Assembly (NCBI GenBank): GCA_017399965.1 | Contig: JAFQAP010000004.1 | Span: forward strand, 62,001 to 126,000 | Reading direction: 5' to 3' | Length of the DNA stretch: 64,000 nt | Origin: Clostridia bacterium | Lineage (GTDB): Bacteria; Bacillota; Clostridia; Oscillospirales; CAG-382 | Part shown: one piece after another, positions 43,419 through 51,732 of the stretch | Position numbering within the stretch: position 1 is the stretch's first letter | Layout: each line of letters starts with the position of its first letter | Translations under genes and position numbers: made by a program | Notes under the pieces: generated by a model | What the model was told of the DNA's origin: nothing | The model's input: only the letters and a program-made list of their open reading frames with translations | Databases searched by the model: none

Positions 43419-46400
43419 TTATTCGACTACGATCGTTACGGTGCAGGACTCGGAATTACACAGACCTTCGGAATATATATATGTAAAGGTTACTGTGCCG
43501 GTAAAGCCGGCTTCGGGATAATAAGTAAAGCTGCCGTCATTTGCCAGAGAGACCGTGCCGGAAGCAGGCATTGAAGATATCTCAAACTGAGCGTAACCGG
43601 GAGCATCCTCAACAATTACCCCGCTGAAACTTTCGCCCTTAGCAGAATTAAAAGTACGTTCCTCAAGAATATCGGGGTAAACATCAAGAGTGCCTTTAAT
43701 AAACTGATAAGTGTAATCGTATATCAATCTATCACTTTGATCCTTGGAAACAGCCGCATCGTAATATACGGTTACATCCTGATAATACATATGAACGCAA
43801 TCCTTCATATAGCCGTACAACACGCCGCCGGAAAGATATTCCATATATTTTCTGTAGATAATATCACTGCTAAACGCTTTGCCGGATATTTCTATTTCTA
43901 TACCCATACCGTAAAGCTGGGTAAGATACGCTGCTTGAGGAATCTTGGAATAAGGCTCTTCTTCTTTGAATACGTAGTTGGGCTGCATACAAGCGACATC
44001 AAAGCCGTAGGAATCCCATGCAGAAAATCCAGATGCGGTGTAATAAGGAATCCAGAAGAAATCATATCCTCTGTTATGAACAATCTTTGCGGTTTCGGAA
44101 ACAATATACGGAGCGTTATCCTGCGGATAAATGGACTCATCGTACCAATAATAACCCACAAATTCTATGTTTTCAAAATCGTATTCGCTAAGCTTCGCTT
44201 CGAACATCTCCATATACCATTCAAGAGCGCGGAGTCTGTTTTCATCGGTAGTGAGACCGTCTACAACTCCGTCTCCGTTGATATCGCCGAAATCGGTTCT
44301 TTCGGAATTGGGATAATATAAGGTAACGGTGAATCCGTATTTATAATCATCGTCCAAGCCGAGCGCTTCTTTTACGATTCCCGCCGCCTCTTCAAGAGCC
44401 AAAATATTTTCGTTTTCGGTAAACAGATCGGTTATAGTCCACTCCCAATCGCTTCCCTTGGAATCGTTCCATCCGGAAAGTCCGGAGGGAAATCCGCCGC
44501 TGAGGAGGAACAGGAAGCTATCAAACATAGTGTCCTTAATATTACCTTCACTGTCAACGTAAGCGAGATAAGGAATAAGCTTTTCAACGGTATATCCGTC
44601 AAACGAGGTACCGTGATACAAGAGAACGAGGTCCGCCGCGCCGCCGAGAACGTCCTCTTTGGGAGCCTGGTTGCCTTTTCCGAACAGATTGCGCTCGGGC
44701 ACGACTCCGGAGGAAAGTGCCGTTGCGCCTGCCGTAGAGGTCGTACCGTATACTTCAAGCTCCCCTACTCCGCACCAGGTGTTGATATTAAAGGAAAAAC
44801 AAACGTATCTGGTTTGTATGGGAGTTTTAAGCGAAAGCTCTGCGGATACCAACGTGTTATCGTTTTCGGCACTAACCGGCATTGTGCCCGCTACGTACCA
44901 CTTTTCGCCGTCCATAGAAAGATAAATATCAACTGCGGTGGGAGCGAGAACAGCCCAATCAACAAGATGCGTAAACTGGGCGGTGAATTTGCGCACGGCA
45001 CTGGTGGCACCGAGATCGTATATTATATCACGGGAAGAACCGCCGTTAAATTTAAAGAACTGACCGTTATGAATGCTGTTGACTGTAGCGAGTTTGCCGT
45101 CAGTCATAAGCTTTGAATCGACCTTGGTGTTATTTGCGGCTTGTTCATCGTTAACATCGGAAGGACAGTTGATCTGCTGGGTAAGTCCCTTTATAAGATT
45201 TACCACTTCGGTAGAAGGATTAGGCCAGTTTTTAACACTGGGATCGATAACAAGCGCCGGATAAAGCGTATCCGTATCGGTCTCTCCCGTATTTGCATAT
45301 ACGGCAACCTCTTCAACAAGATACATCTTCGTATCTGTAGCTTCTAAAGTAAATCTTACATAACGTCCCGACGCCGCTTTGCTGAGTATCAAGGGAAAAT
45401 CATAAACACTCTGACCGGAAGCCACACCAAAAACTCTGCCAACGTCTGTAAAGTTTTTGTTATCGTCGCTTACGGAATATGTTACCGCCGCGGGCATATA
45501 ATTGCCGACGTTCATATTAGAATAACATTCTGTGCGGAACACGCTGAGATCATCACGCTTTTTACCGAGATCCACAGTGATGGTAACAGCTTCTCCTCCT
45601 TCGTATCCCACCCAGATACCGCTTTCGAAAAAGCCGGTAAATACGCCGTCGGTAAGACGTGTATTATTATCCGGAAAAGCAGAAACGGAGTTTTTGGAAG
45701 CCTTATATTTTGCTCCCTTGCTCACCAGTTGAAGCGCAAGAGATTTATCTACAGGCTTTTCGCCTTCGTATTTTACGGTTCCGAGCGTATCATAAGTTTG
45801 TTTTATTATCTCAAGAAAAGCTTCGTCAAGCTGAGAACCTGCTGCTTCATCGGCGATTACGACAAGTTCATCGATAAACACCCAAGCAGCGCTTTTTTCC
45901 ACAGCAAATTTAATATAACGTGCGGATACGTAATATTCGGAAGTAAGAACCGCCTCTGCACGGCTGTCTTCTTTATATTCCGGCATAACGCAATTACCTA
46001 TTCGGGTAAATTTCTCACCATCCACGGAAGCAGAGATCCTTACGCCGTTGGGAGGATAAATACCTGCGGTGTTGGTGGAAAGAAAACTGCAGCGGAACTC
46101 ATATATAGTATCATAAACCTGCCCAAGATCGACAGTTACAAAAACTGTGGAATCCGTATAACCGGAATACTTGGCGTCGGTATAATCTCCTACATTGTCG
46201 GGTGCAAACTGACCGTCGGTAAGCTCGGTGGTATAGGAATCGGGATACGCTTCTCCGGGAGTAGCCGTGTTTGTGTAGGGCTTACCGGTGCTTATAACAG
46301 AAGCGTTTTTGGGGTTTTCAACGGGAATTTTAATTTCCTCTTCTTTGGATTGCTCGTCCGGTACAGATTCAGACGGTTTCTCGGAAACGGAAACATCTGA

Positions 46401-46478
46401 AACTTCGCCATCGGAAACGCAGCCTGCGAAAAGCGACAAAAGCATAACAAACGAAAGCAAAAGCGCTATCTTTTTCAT
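43419..46478 (-). CDS. Lipoprotein with three F5/8-type C domains, DUF4855 and a C-terminal beta module
   Basis: A 1019-residue surface lipoprotein. I chose the ATG giving MKKIALLLSF, with GGAGG upstream; a longer frame adds eight residues. The lipobox LFAGC puts the lipid on C20. Domains follow: three discoidin/F5-8C-like modules (about 60-208, 255-395, 450-578), each with a VTVDLG-type strand and SxDGEKxxxxG loop; DUF4855 (about 615-940); and an Ig/cadherin-like C-terminal module (about 945-1019). Within DUF4855, FGDINGDGVVDGL (about 730-742) is a calcium-binding loop. DUF4855 proteins are thought to act on glycans, without proof. Confidence 0.8.
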   Translation of the reverse strand: MKKIALLLSFVMLLSLFAGCVSDGEVSDVSVSEKPSESVPDEQSKEEEIKIPVENPKNASVISTGKPYTNTATPGEAYPDSYTTELTDGQFAPDNVGDYTDAKYSGYTDSTVFVTVDLGQVYDTIYEFRCSFLSTNTAGIYPPNGVRISASVDGEKFTRIGNCVMPEYKEDSRAEAVLTSEYYVSARYIKFAVEKSAAWVFIDELVVIADEAAGSQLDEAFLEIIKQTYDTLGTVKYEGEKPVDKSLALQLVSKGAKYKASKNSVSAFPDNNTRLTDGVFTGFFESGIWVGYEGGEAVTITVDLGKKRDDLSVFRTECYSNMNVGNYMPAAVTYSVSDDNKNFTDVGRVFGVASGQSVYDFPLILSKAASGRYVRFTLEATDTKMYLVEEVAVYANTGETDTDTLYPALVIDPSVKNWPNPSTEVVNLIKGLTQQINCPSDVNDEQAANNTKVDSKLMTDGKLATVNSIHNGQFFKFNGGSSRDIIYDLGATSAVRKFTAQFTHLVDWAVLAPTAVDIYLSMDGEKWYVAGTMPVSAENDNTLVSAELSLKTPIQTRYVCFSFNINTWCGVGELEVYGTTSTAGATALSSGVVPERNLFGKGNQAPKEDVLGGAADLVLLYHGTSFDGYTVEKLIPYLAYVDSEGNIKDTMFDSFLFLLSGGFPSGLSGWNDSKGSDWEWTITDLFTENENILALEEAAGIVKEALGLDDDYKYGFTVTLYYPNSERTDFGDINGDGVVDGLTTDENRLRALEWYMEMFEAKLSEYDFENIEFVGYYWYDESIYPQDNAPYIVSETAKIVHNRGYDFFWIPYYTASGFSAWDSYGFDVACMQPNYVFKEEEPYSKIPQAAYLTQLYGMGIEIEISGKAFSSDIIYRKYMEYLSGGVLYGYMKDCVHMYYQDVTVYYDAAVSKDQSDRLIYDYTYQFIKGTLDVYPDILEERTFNSAKGESFSGVIVEDAPGYAQFEISSMPASGTVSLANDGSFTYYPEAGFTGTVTFTYIYSEGLCNSESCTVTIVVE

Positions 46479-46528
46479 CAAATATACCTCCGTAAAGTTC
46501 ACGGTAAACGCCGTGATTGTTTAACGGT

Positions 46529-46557
46529 ATTTTAACATCAATAAATTAAAGTGTCAA
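46529..46557 (-). promoter_or_regulatory. Promoter of the DUF4855 lipoprotein gene
   Basis: On the minus strand TTGACA, 17 bp, TAAAAT. A dyad CACGG-6-CCGTG (46500-46515) lies in the leader. Confidence 0.75.
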
Positions 46558-46582
46558 GTAAATTATTTCATACATAAATTCA

Positions 46583-46611
46583 TTGACACAGAGTCAAAAC
46601 TGCTGTATAAT
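46583..46611 (+). promoter_or_regulatory. Promoter of the nfeD-SPFH operon
   Basis: TTGACA, 17 bp, TATAAT, about 36 bp before the nfeD start. It is a full consensus match and diverges from the lipoprotein promoter. Confidence 0.85.
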
Positions 46612-46647
46612 ATTGATACAGGCAATGTTGTTAAAGGAGATGATGCT

Positions 46648-47085
46648 ATGTCTGTATACATTTGGATCGCTTTGTTTGTAGTTTTGATTGTAATTGAAGC
46701 AATCACAGTCCAGCTTACCACTGTTTGGTTTGCGGCAGGCGCCCTTGTTGCCGGTGTCGCTTCCTTTTTTGATGCACCGAACTGGCTGCAATGGGTTCTG
46801 TTTTTGGCGATTTCAATTATTCTTGTAATGCTCACCAGAAAATTTGCCAAAAATATATTAAAGGCGGAACCCAAGCCGACAAATGCAGATGCCGCTATCG
46901 GACAGCGCGGCGTTGTGTGCGAAGAAATCGACAATCTTAATGCCAAAGGCGCTGTAAAGCTTAACGGAATCGTCTGGACTGCGAGAAGCGAAAACGGGGA
47001 GATAATACCCGAAAATTCAACCGTTGTAACATTACGCATTGAAGGCGTTAAACTAATTGTAAAGAAACTAAACAAGGAGGATTAA
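46648..47085 (+). CDS. NfeD-family membrane protein
   Basis: A 145-residue protein with two to three helices (about 3-20, 28-45 and 50-68) and a C-terminal OB-fold domain with QRGVVCEEIDNLNAKGAVKL and a VTLRIEGVKLIVK end. NfeD-like proteins pair with SPFH proteins and are thought to help organise membrane microdomains. The gene for the SPFH partner follows 4 nt downstream, which is the classic arrangement. Confidence 0.88.
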   Translation: MSVYIWIALFVVLIVIEAITVQLTTVWFAAGALVAGVASFFDAPNWLQWVLFLAISIILVMLTRKFAKNILKAEPKPTNADAAIGQRGVVCEEIDNLNAKGAVKLNGIVWTARSENGEIIPENSTVVTLRIEGVKLIVKKLNKED

Positions 47086-47089
47086 TTTT

Positions 47090-48025
47090 ATGGGACCTTA
47101 CGCATTACTCGGAATAGGAATAGTTATATTCTTTTTAGGAGTCATAGTTGCAAACATCAAGATAGTTCCCCAATCACAGGCTTACGTTATTCAGCGTTTG
47201 GGCGTTTATCACGCCACTTGGCAGACGGGAATTCATTTTAAAATTCCTTTTTTTGAAAAGATTGCAAAGGTGGTTTCCCTTAAAGAACAGGTAGTCGATT
47301 TTGCGCCTCAGGCTGTTATCACCAAGGATAACGTTACCATGCAGATCGACACGGTAGTTTTCTATGCCATTACAGACCCGAAAATGTTTACCTACGGTGT
47401 TGAACGGCCTGTCAGCGCTATTGAAAACCTTACTGCTACCACACTTCGTAACATTATAGGCGAAATGGAGCTTGACCATACCCTTACTTCCAGAGATACA
47501 ATTAACTCTAAAATAAGAGTAATTCTGGATGAAGCTACAGACCCCTGGGGAATTAAAGTTAACCGTGTTGAACTGAAAAATATTATTCCCCCTCATGAAA
47601 TTCAGGATGCGATGGAAAAACAAATGAAGGCGGAACGTCAAAGACGTGAATCCATCCTCCGCGCCGAAGGTGAAAAAGCAAGTAAAATACTTGTGGCAGA
47701 GGGTCAGAAGGAAAGCCAGATCCTTGCTGCGCAGGGCGAAAAAGAAGCCGCTATTCTGCGCGCCGAAGCAATTAAAGAGGCAAAGATAAGAGAAGCCGAA
47801 GGCGAAGCGGAAGCTATACGTCAGGTGCAAAAAGCAAAGGCGGAAGCCATTGAACTTATCAACCAATCTAATCCGGGCGACGGATATCTTACCATTCAAA
47901 AACTGGAAGCCTTTGTTAAAGCGGCAGACGGAAATGCCACAAAGATAATTATCCCTTCCGAGATACAAGGCGTTGCGGGACTTGCAAAATCAGTTGTTGA
48001 GACCGTTAGCGAACAAAAACAGTAA
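47090..48025 (+). CDS. SPFH/Band 7 (stomatin-like) membrane protein
   Basis: A 311-residue protein with an N-terminal helix (about 5-24) and a Band 7/SPFH domain (about 25-180): VPQSQAYVIQRLGVYHATWQ, DFAPQAVITKDNVTM and LRNIIGEMELDHTLTSRD. A long coiled coil rich in Ala, Glu and Lys follows (about 185-265, with IRQVQKAKAEAIEL), and the end IIIPSEIQG. Such scaffold proteins form large membrane rings with NfeD-like partners. The gene is preceded by GGAGG. Confidence 0.92.
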   Translation: MGPYALLGIGIVIFFLGVIVANIKIVPQSQAYVIQRLGVYHATWQTGIHFKIPFFEKIAKVVSLKEQVVDFAPQAVITKDNVTMQIDTVVFYAITDPKMFTYGVERPVSAIENLTATTLRNIIGEMELDHTLTSRDTINSKIRVILDEATDPWGIKVNRVELKNIIPPHEIQDAMEKQMKAERQRRESILRAEGEKASKILVAEGQKESQILAAQGEKEAAILRAEAIKEAKIREAEGEAEAIRQVQKAKAEAIELINQSNPGDGYLTIQKLEAFVKAADGNATKIIIPSEIQGVAGLAKSVVETVSEQKQ

Positions 48026-48029
48026 AATC

Positions 48030-48058
48030 TTGACAAAATATGTCCGCTGTGTTATAGT
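48030..48058 (+). promoter_or_regulatory. Promoter of tyrS
   Basis: TTGACA, 17 bp, TATAGT, directly after the SPFH stop. Transcription should start near 48065, giving a leader of about 110 nt before the tyrS start. Confidence 0.8.
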
Positions 48059-48079
48059 TAAACAAATCGGACTAATCAC

Positions 48080-48149
48080 CCCCAAGAAGCCTGACGGTTT
48101 CTCGGGGACCCTGACAAACAGAAAGCCCGACACCGCGTCGGGCTTTTTT
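48080..48149 (+). promoter_or_regulatory. Attenuator-like leader of tyrS (two hairpins, second is a terminator)
   Basis: A first hairpin (48080-48107) pairs CCCC with GGGG and AGAAGCC with GGTTTCT (one G-U, one A/C mismatch, loop TGAC). The second (48123-48149) is AAGCCCGAC-ACCGC-GTCGGGCTT plus TTTTTT, an excellent intrinsic terminator lying before the tyrS ribosome site. TCGGG of the first hairpin can pair with CCCGA of the second, a possible antiterminator. The leader is far shorter than a T-box and no T-box sequence or specifier loop is recognisable. It may also simply end readthrough from the SPFH gene. Confidence 0.6.
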
Positions 48150-48173
48150 ACTAATATCGGAGGTAGCTCACTT

Positions 48174-49394
48174 ATGAACATTTATGAAGAACTGCAGGCA
48201 AGAGGACTTATTGCCCAGGTAACCGATGAAAAAGAAATACGCGAACTGGTCAACACCGGCGGCGCAAGATTTTATATTGGCTTTGACCCTACAGCGGATT
48301 CTCTCCACGTAGGTCACTTTATGGCGCTTTGCCTTATGAAGCGTCTTCAGATGGCAGGCAACAAGCCTGTTGTACTGCTTGGCGGCGGCACCGGCTTTGT
48401 AGGCGATCCTTCCGGCAGAACCGATATGCGTCAAATGATGTCGCCCGAAACCATTAAGAGCAACTGCGATAAGTTTTTAAAGCAGATCGGCAAATTTATC
48501 GAATTCGGCGAAGACAAGGCTATTGTTGTAAACAACGCAGACTGGCTGCTCAGCCTCAATTATATCGAACTGCTCCGCGAAGTAGGTGCTTGCTTCTCTG
48601 TTAACAATATGCTTCGTGCGGAATGCTATAAACAGAGAATGGAAAAAGGGCTCAGCTTCTTTGAATTCAACTATATGATAATGCAGGCATACGATTTCTA
48701 CTATCTGAACGAGCATTACGGCTGTAATATGCAGTTCGGCGGCGATGACCAGTGGAGCAATATGCTGGCAGGTACCGAGCTTATCCGTAAAAAGACAGGC
48801 AAGGACGCTTTTGCAATGACCATTACCCTGCTTCTTAACAGCGAAGGCAAGAAGATGGGCAAGACCGCAAAGGGTGCCGTTTGGCTTGACCCCGAAAAGA
48901 CTTCTCCTTTTGATTTCTACCAGTACTGGCGTAACGTTGACGATGCTGACGTTATGAAGTGTATACGTATGCTCACCTTTATTCCCGTTGAAGAGATCGC
49001 GGAAATGGATAAATGGGAAGACAGCCGTATTAACGAAAAGAAGGAAGTTCTGGCATACAGCCTTACCGAGCTTGTTCACGGCAAGGAAGAAGCAGACAAG
49101 GCAAAGGCAACCGCAGCTGCGCTTTTCTCCGGTGAAGGTGATGATTCCAATATGCCCACCACCGTTCTTACCGCAGATATGATAGGCGAAGACGGTATCG
49201 GTATTATCGACCTGCTTGTAGCCTGCAAGCTGGCTTCCAGCAGAGGCGAAGCAAGACGTCTTGTTGAGCAGGGCGGTATCTCCGTTAACGGCGAAAAGGT
49301 TGCAAACGTAAACCATAAAGTGCCCGCTTCCCTTATTGCCGAAAGCGTTAAGATCAAAAAAGGTAAAAAAGTATTCCACAAGGTAACTTTATAA
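48174..49394 (+). CDS. tyrS: Tyrosyl-tRNA synthetase
   Basis: A class I synthetase of 406 residues. I chose the ATG that follows GGAGG and gives MNIYEELQAR; a frame opening further upstream would run through the leader hairpins. The HIGH motif is HVGH at 45-48; the KMSKS-like motif is KKMGKT near 226-231. The tyrosine-binding region reads MQFGGDDQWSN, and a C-terminal S4 domain (about 345-400) contains SSRGEARRLVEQGGISVNG. It is transcribed from its own promoter with an attenuator-like leader. Confidence 0.96.
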   Translation: MNIYEELQARGLIAQVTDEKEIRELVNTGGARFYIGFDPTADSLHVGHFMALCLMKRLQMAGNKPVVLLGGGTGFVGDPSGRTDMRQMMSPETIKSNCDKFLKQIGKFIEFGEDKAIVVNNADWLLSLNYIELLREVGACFSVNNMLRAECYKQRMEKGLSFFEFNYMIMQAYDFYYLNEHYGCNMQFGGDDQWSNMLAGTELIRKKTGKDAFAMTITLLLNSEGKKMGKTAKGAVWLDPEKTSPFDFYQYWRNVDDADVMKCIRMLTFIPVEEIAEMDKWEDSRINEKKEVLAYSLTELVHGKEEADKAKATAAALFSGEGDDSNMPTTVLTADMIGEDGIGIIDLLVACKLASSRGEARRLVEQGGISVNGEKVANVNHKVPASLIAESVKIKKGKKVFHKVTL

Positions 49395-49426
49395 CCGCAT
49401 ATATCGACAGATATTAAACTATCCAA

Positions 49427-49460
49427 GGCACTGCAGCGTATATGCAGTGCCTTATATATT
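49427..49460 (+). terminator. Terminator of tyrS
   Basis: GGCACTGCA pairs with TGCAGTGCC around a 7-nt loop, followed by T-rich sequence, 32 nt after the stop. Confidence 0.8.
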
Positions 49461-49476
49461 TTTGAGGATAAATATT

Positions 49477-50064
49477 ATGAACTACGAAATTATTCACCTT
49501 CCCAAGGAAAGCTGGAAAGGCACTCCGATAATGATCAGATATACCACGGAAGAATACTATGATCTTGAAACAACGGTTGACAGCAACGGTTTTAATGTCA
49601 AAATGGTTAAAAAGCAATTTGAATCTTCCGTAACTCATTCACCCGAAGAATACGATTTTCCGGACAGTTTGTATCAGGACCATTGGGAAAAAGCAGATGC
49701 TTACGGAATAGTATGCGAGCAGGACGGTAAAAAAGAATTGCTTGCCTGCATTGAGCTTTGTCCCGAGGAATGGAGCAACCGTCTTATGGTAACCGAGCTT
49801 TGGGTTGCGGATAAGCTTCACAGACAAGGCATAGGCACAAAATTAATGAATTTCGCCAAGGAACAGGCAAAGCTCCAAGGCAGAAGAGCTATCATTCTGG
49901 AAACCCAATCCTGCAACGTAAGGGCGATCGCATTTTATCTCAGCCAAGGCTTTGAGCTTATAGGCTACGATACCTGCTGTTATACCAATCTTGACGTTGA
50001 AAGACACGAAATTCGCTTTGATTTCGGGTATTTTTTGCACAAACGCGAGGGCAGGTGGCAATAA
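49477..50064 (+). CDS. GNAT-family acetyltransferase
   Basis: A 195-residue N-acetyltransferase. I chose the ATG giving MNYEIIHLPK, which has GAGG 9 nt upstream; a longer reading starts within the terminator. The acetyl-CoA-binding motif reads HRQGIGTKLMNFAKEQAK (about 125-142), followed by LETQSCNVRAIAFYLSQGF typical of the family. The N-terminal half is beta-rich. The substrate is not predictable. It is flanked by terminators and is a single-gene unit. Confidence 0.85.
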   Translation: MNYEIIHLPKESWKGTPIMIRYTTEEYYDLETTVDSNGFNVKMVKKQFESSVTHSPEEYDFPDSLYQDHWEKADAYGIVCEQDGKKELLACIELCPEEWSNRLMVTELWVADKLHRQGIGTKLMNFAKEQAKLQGRRAIILETQSCNVRAIAFYLSQGFELIGYDTCCYTNLDVERHEIRFDFGYFLHKREGRWQ

Positions 50065-50075
50065 AACAAATATCA

Positions 50076-50108
50076 AAAAGCCAAGCTGTTTTGATCAGCT
50101 TGGCTTTT
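50076..50108. terminator. Bidirectional terminator between the GNAT and esterase genes
   Basis: AAAAGCCAAGCTG and CAGCTTGGCTTTT form a perfect 13-bp stem around a 7-nt loop, with A/T tracts on both sides, between convergent genes. Confidence 0.9.
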
Positions 50109-50119
50109 GTGTTTTTGAT

Positions 50120-51067
50120 TTACTTTTTATATTTGATTATGGTGTATACAACCAGACCGATAGAAACGGCAACCGCGATGATAATGGGAACAAGATGAGC
50201 GTAATTAAGGAAGCCGCCGTTTCCGCTATCGGATTTTTCAGAAGTTTCGCTTACTTCGGCAGAGGGTTCTTCGGAGGATTCTTCAACGGGAATACGGTCG
50301 GAAAGACGGCAGGCAAGAAGCTTTTCCAAAAGTCCTTCGGTTGCAAAGGCATCGTTCCAGATACCGTGGCCTGCGCCTGCGTACTCAACGTATTCAACCT
50401 TTGTTCCGCCTGCATCCTTTATTGCCTGAACGGTATCGCGGGAGCCGGAAACGGGAACCGCATCGTCTTTATCGCCGTGGAATACAAACAAGGGAACGTC
50501 TACAAGGTTTGCTGCCTGGGAAATATCTCCGCCGCCGCAAACGGGAATGCCCGCCGCGAAAACGTCGTTATGGCGCATCATAATATCCCACGTGCCGAAT
50601 CCGCCCATAGAAATACCTGCGGCGTAGATACGGTCGGTATCTACGGAATATTTTTCGGTAAGCTCATCCAAAAGCTCCATAACCGCGATCATTTCGTCTG
50701 ATTCGGGAACAGCTTCAATGGAATATGCGCCGTTTGACCAAGGCGTATCCACCCACTGCTGTCCCGCAGGGCACTGAGGTGCAACTATAATGGTTTCGGG
50801 CATATTGTCTGCAAGATACTGAACGCAGTGGAAAAACTGCAGTTCGTTATCATTACCTCTCTCCCCTGCTCCGTGGAAGAAGAAAAGAAGGGAGTATTCC
50901 TTGGTTTCATCATAATTTTCGGGCAGGATAAGGCGGTAAGGCAGAGTAGTGGTATCGTTGGTATAGGTGTATTTCCCTGCGGTTTCCTTTATATTTCCTG
51001 CCGCAGAAACGGTAAGAGGCATTGTAAAAAACAACATAATTAATAATACAGCCGCTAATTTACGCAT
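50120..51067 (-). CDS. Membrane-anchored alpha/beta hydrolase (esterase/PHB depolymerase-like)
   Basis: A 315-residue extracellular esterase. After a signal peptide (end about residue 23) comes an alpha/beta-hydrolase domain with FFFHGAGERGNDN, the nucleophile S153 in AGISMGGFGTWD, the acid region FHGDKDDAVP (about 196-205) and the histidine H234 in GAGHGIW. It resembles esterases that act on plant or microbial polymers (PHB depolymerase/feruloyl-esterase group). An acidic S/E linker (about 262-282), one helix (about 290-311) and the tail KYKK anchor it. It is the third gene of an operon with the phosphatase and the GH26-like gene. Confidence 0.82.
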   Translation of the reverse strand: MRKLAAVLLIMLFFTMPLTVSAAGNIKETAGKYTYTNDTTTLPYRLILPENYDETKEYSLLFFFHGAGERGNDNELQFFHCVQYLADNMPETIIVAPQCPAGQQWVDTPWSNGAYSIEAVPESDEMIAVMELLDELTEKYSVDTDRIYAAGISMGGFGTWDIMMRHNDVFAAGIPVCGGGDISQAANLVDVPLFVFHGDKDDAVPVSGSRDTVQAIKDAGGTKVEYVEYAGAGHGIWNDAFATEGLLEKLLACRLSDRIPVEESSEEPSAEVSETSEKSDSGNGGFLNYAHLVPIIIAVAVSIGLVVYTIIKYKK

Positions 51068-51078
51068 GGCGTGCTCCT

Positions 51079-51732
51079 TTATCTGTTATTAATTCTCAGT
51101 CCCGCACGGCGGATATGGTCGATCTCACCCAGACGCTTGAGGCAAGGACGGGTAAAGCCGTTATCCGAATTGCGGAAAACAAAGGTGGTGACGCTTGTGG
51201 TATTAAGAGAAATTCCGGGATACATTGCAGCGGGTGCGGTGTTCAGCAGATGTGCTATCCAAGCACAGCCGAAACCGCCGTGGCAGAATACCGCGATACT
51301 GTCATCGTTATGATTGGTTATGCGGTAAAAAGCTCCCTCTCTGGAATAACCGCAGGATGCAAGGAACTCATCGGAATTCTTTATCATATTTTCTACGGTT
51401 GCCATACGGTTGTCTTCAAAGTTATCCTTAAAATCGTAAATGCCCTTCTGGAGAGAAAAGCTGTATGTACAATTGCTCTCCGGAGTAAAGCGGTGGGAAT
51501 CCATATAATCCATGCTTTCCGCTGTCCAAGGCAGTATGATAGGCTCCATACCCTTTTCCTTGCAGGTAGGTGCTGCCGTATCCAACGCTCGTCCCAAAGG
51601 AGAAGAGTAAATACGGTCTATTTTGACATCCTTCATCCATTCGCCAAGCGCGTTTGCCTCTTCCCAGCCGAACTCGGTAATGGTATTGTTTGCGTAATCG
51701 GGGTCTGCGTGTCTTATAATATATAGTGTCAT
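51079..51732 (-). CDS. Histidine phosphatase-superfamily protein
   Basis: A 217-residue member of the phosphoglycerate-mutase-like superfamily. The RHG motif reads RHADPDY (R7, H8) and the second histidine lies in VFCHGGFG. It seems cytoplasmic. The residues YSSPLGRALDTAAP are the usual second arginine site. The stop of the GH26-like gene overlaps its start by 4 nt, so it is expressed with the surface enzymes; it may act on sugar phosphates that arise in glycan use, which is only an inference. Confidence 0.85.
   Translation of the reverse strand: MTLYIIRHADPDYANNTITEFGWEEANALGEWMKDVKIDRIYSSPLGRALDTAAPTCKEKGMEPIILPWTAESMDYMDSHRFTPESNCTYSFSLQKGIYDFKDNFEDNRMATVENMIKNSDEFLASCGYSREGAFYRITNHNDDSIAVFCHGGFGCAWIAHLLNTAPAAMYPGISLNTTSVTTFVFRNSDNGFTRPCLKRLGEIDHIRRAGLRINNR

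Noticed and set aside
48061..48173. T-box riboswitch before tyrS
   Set aside because: The leader is about half the minimum length, has no T-box sequence and no specifier loop; only the ACCGCG letters of a stem loop recall the motif.
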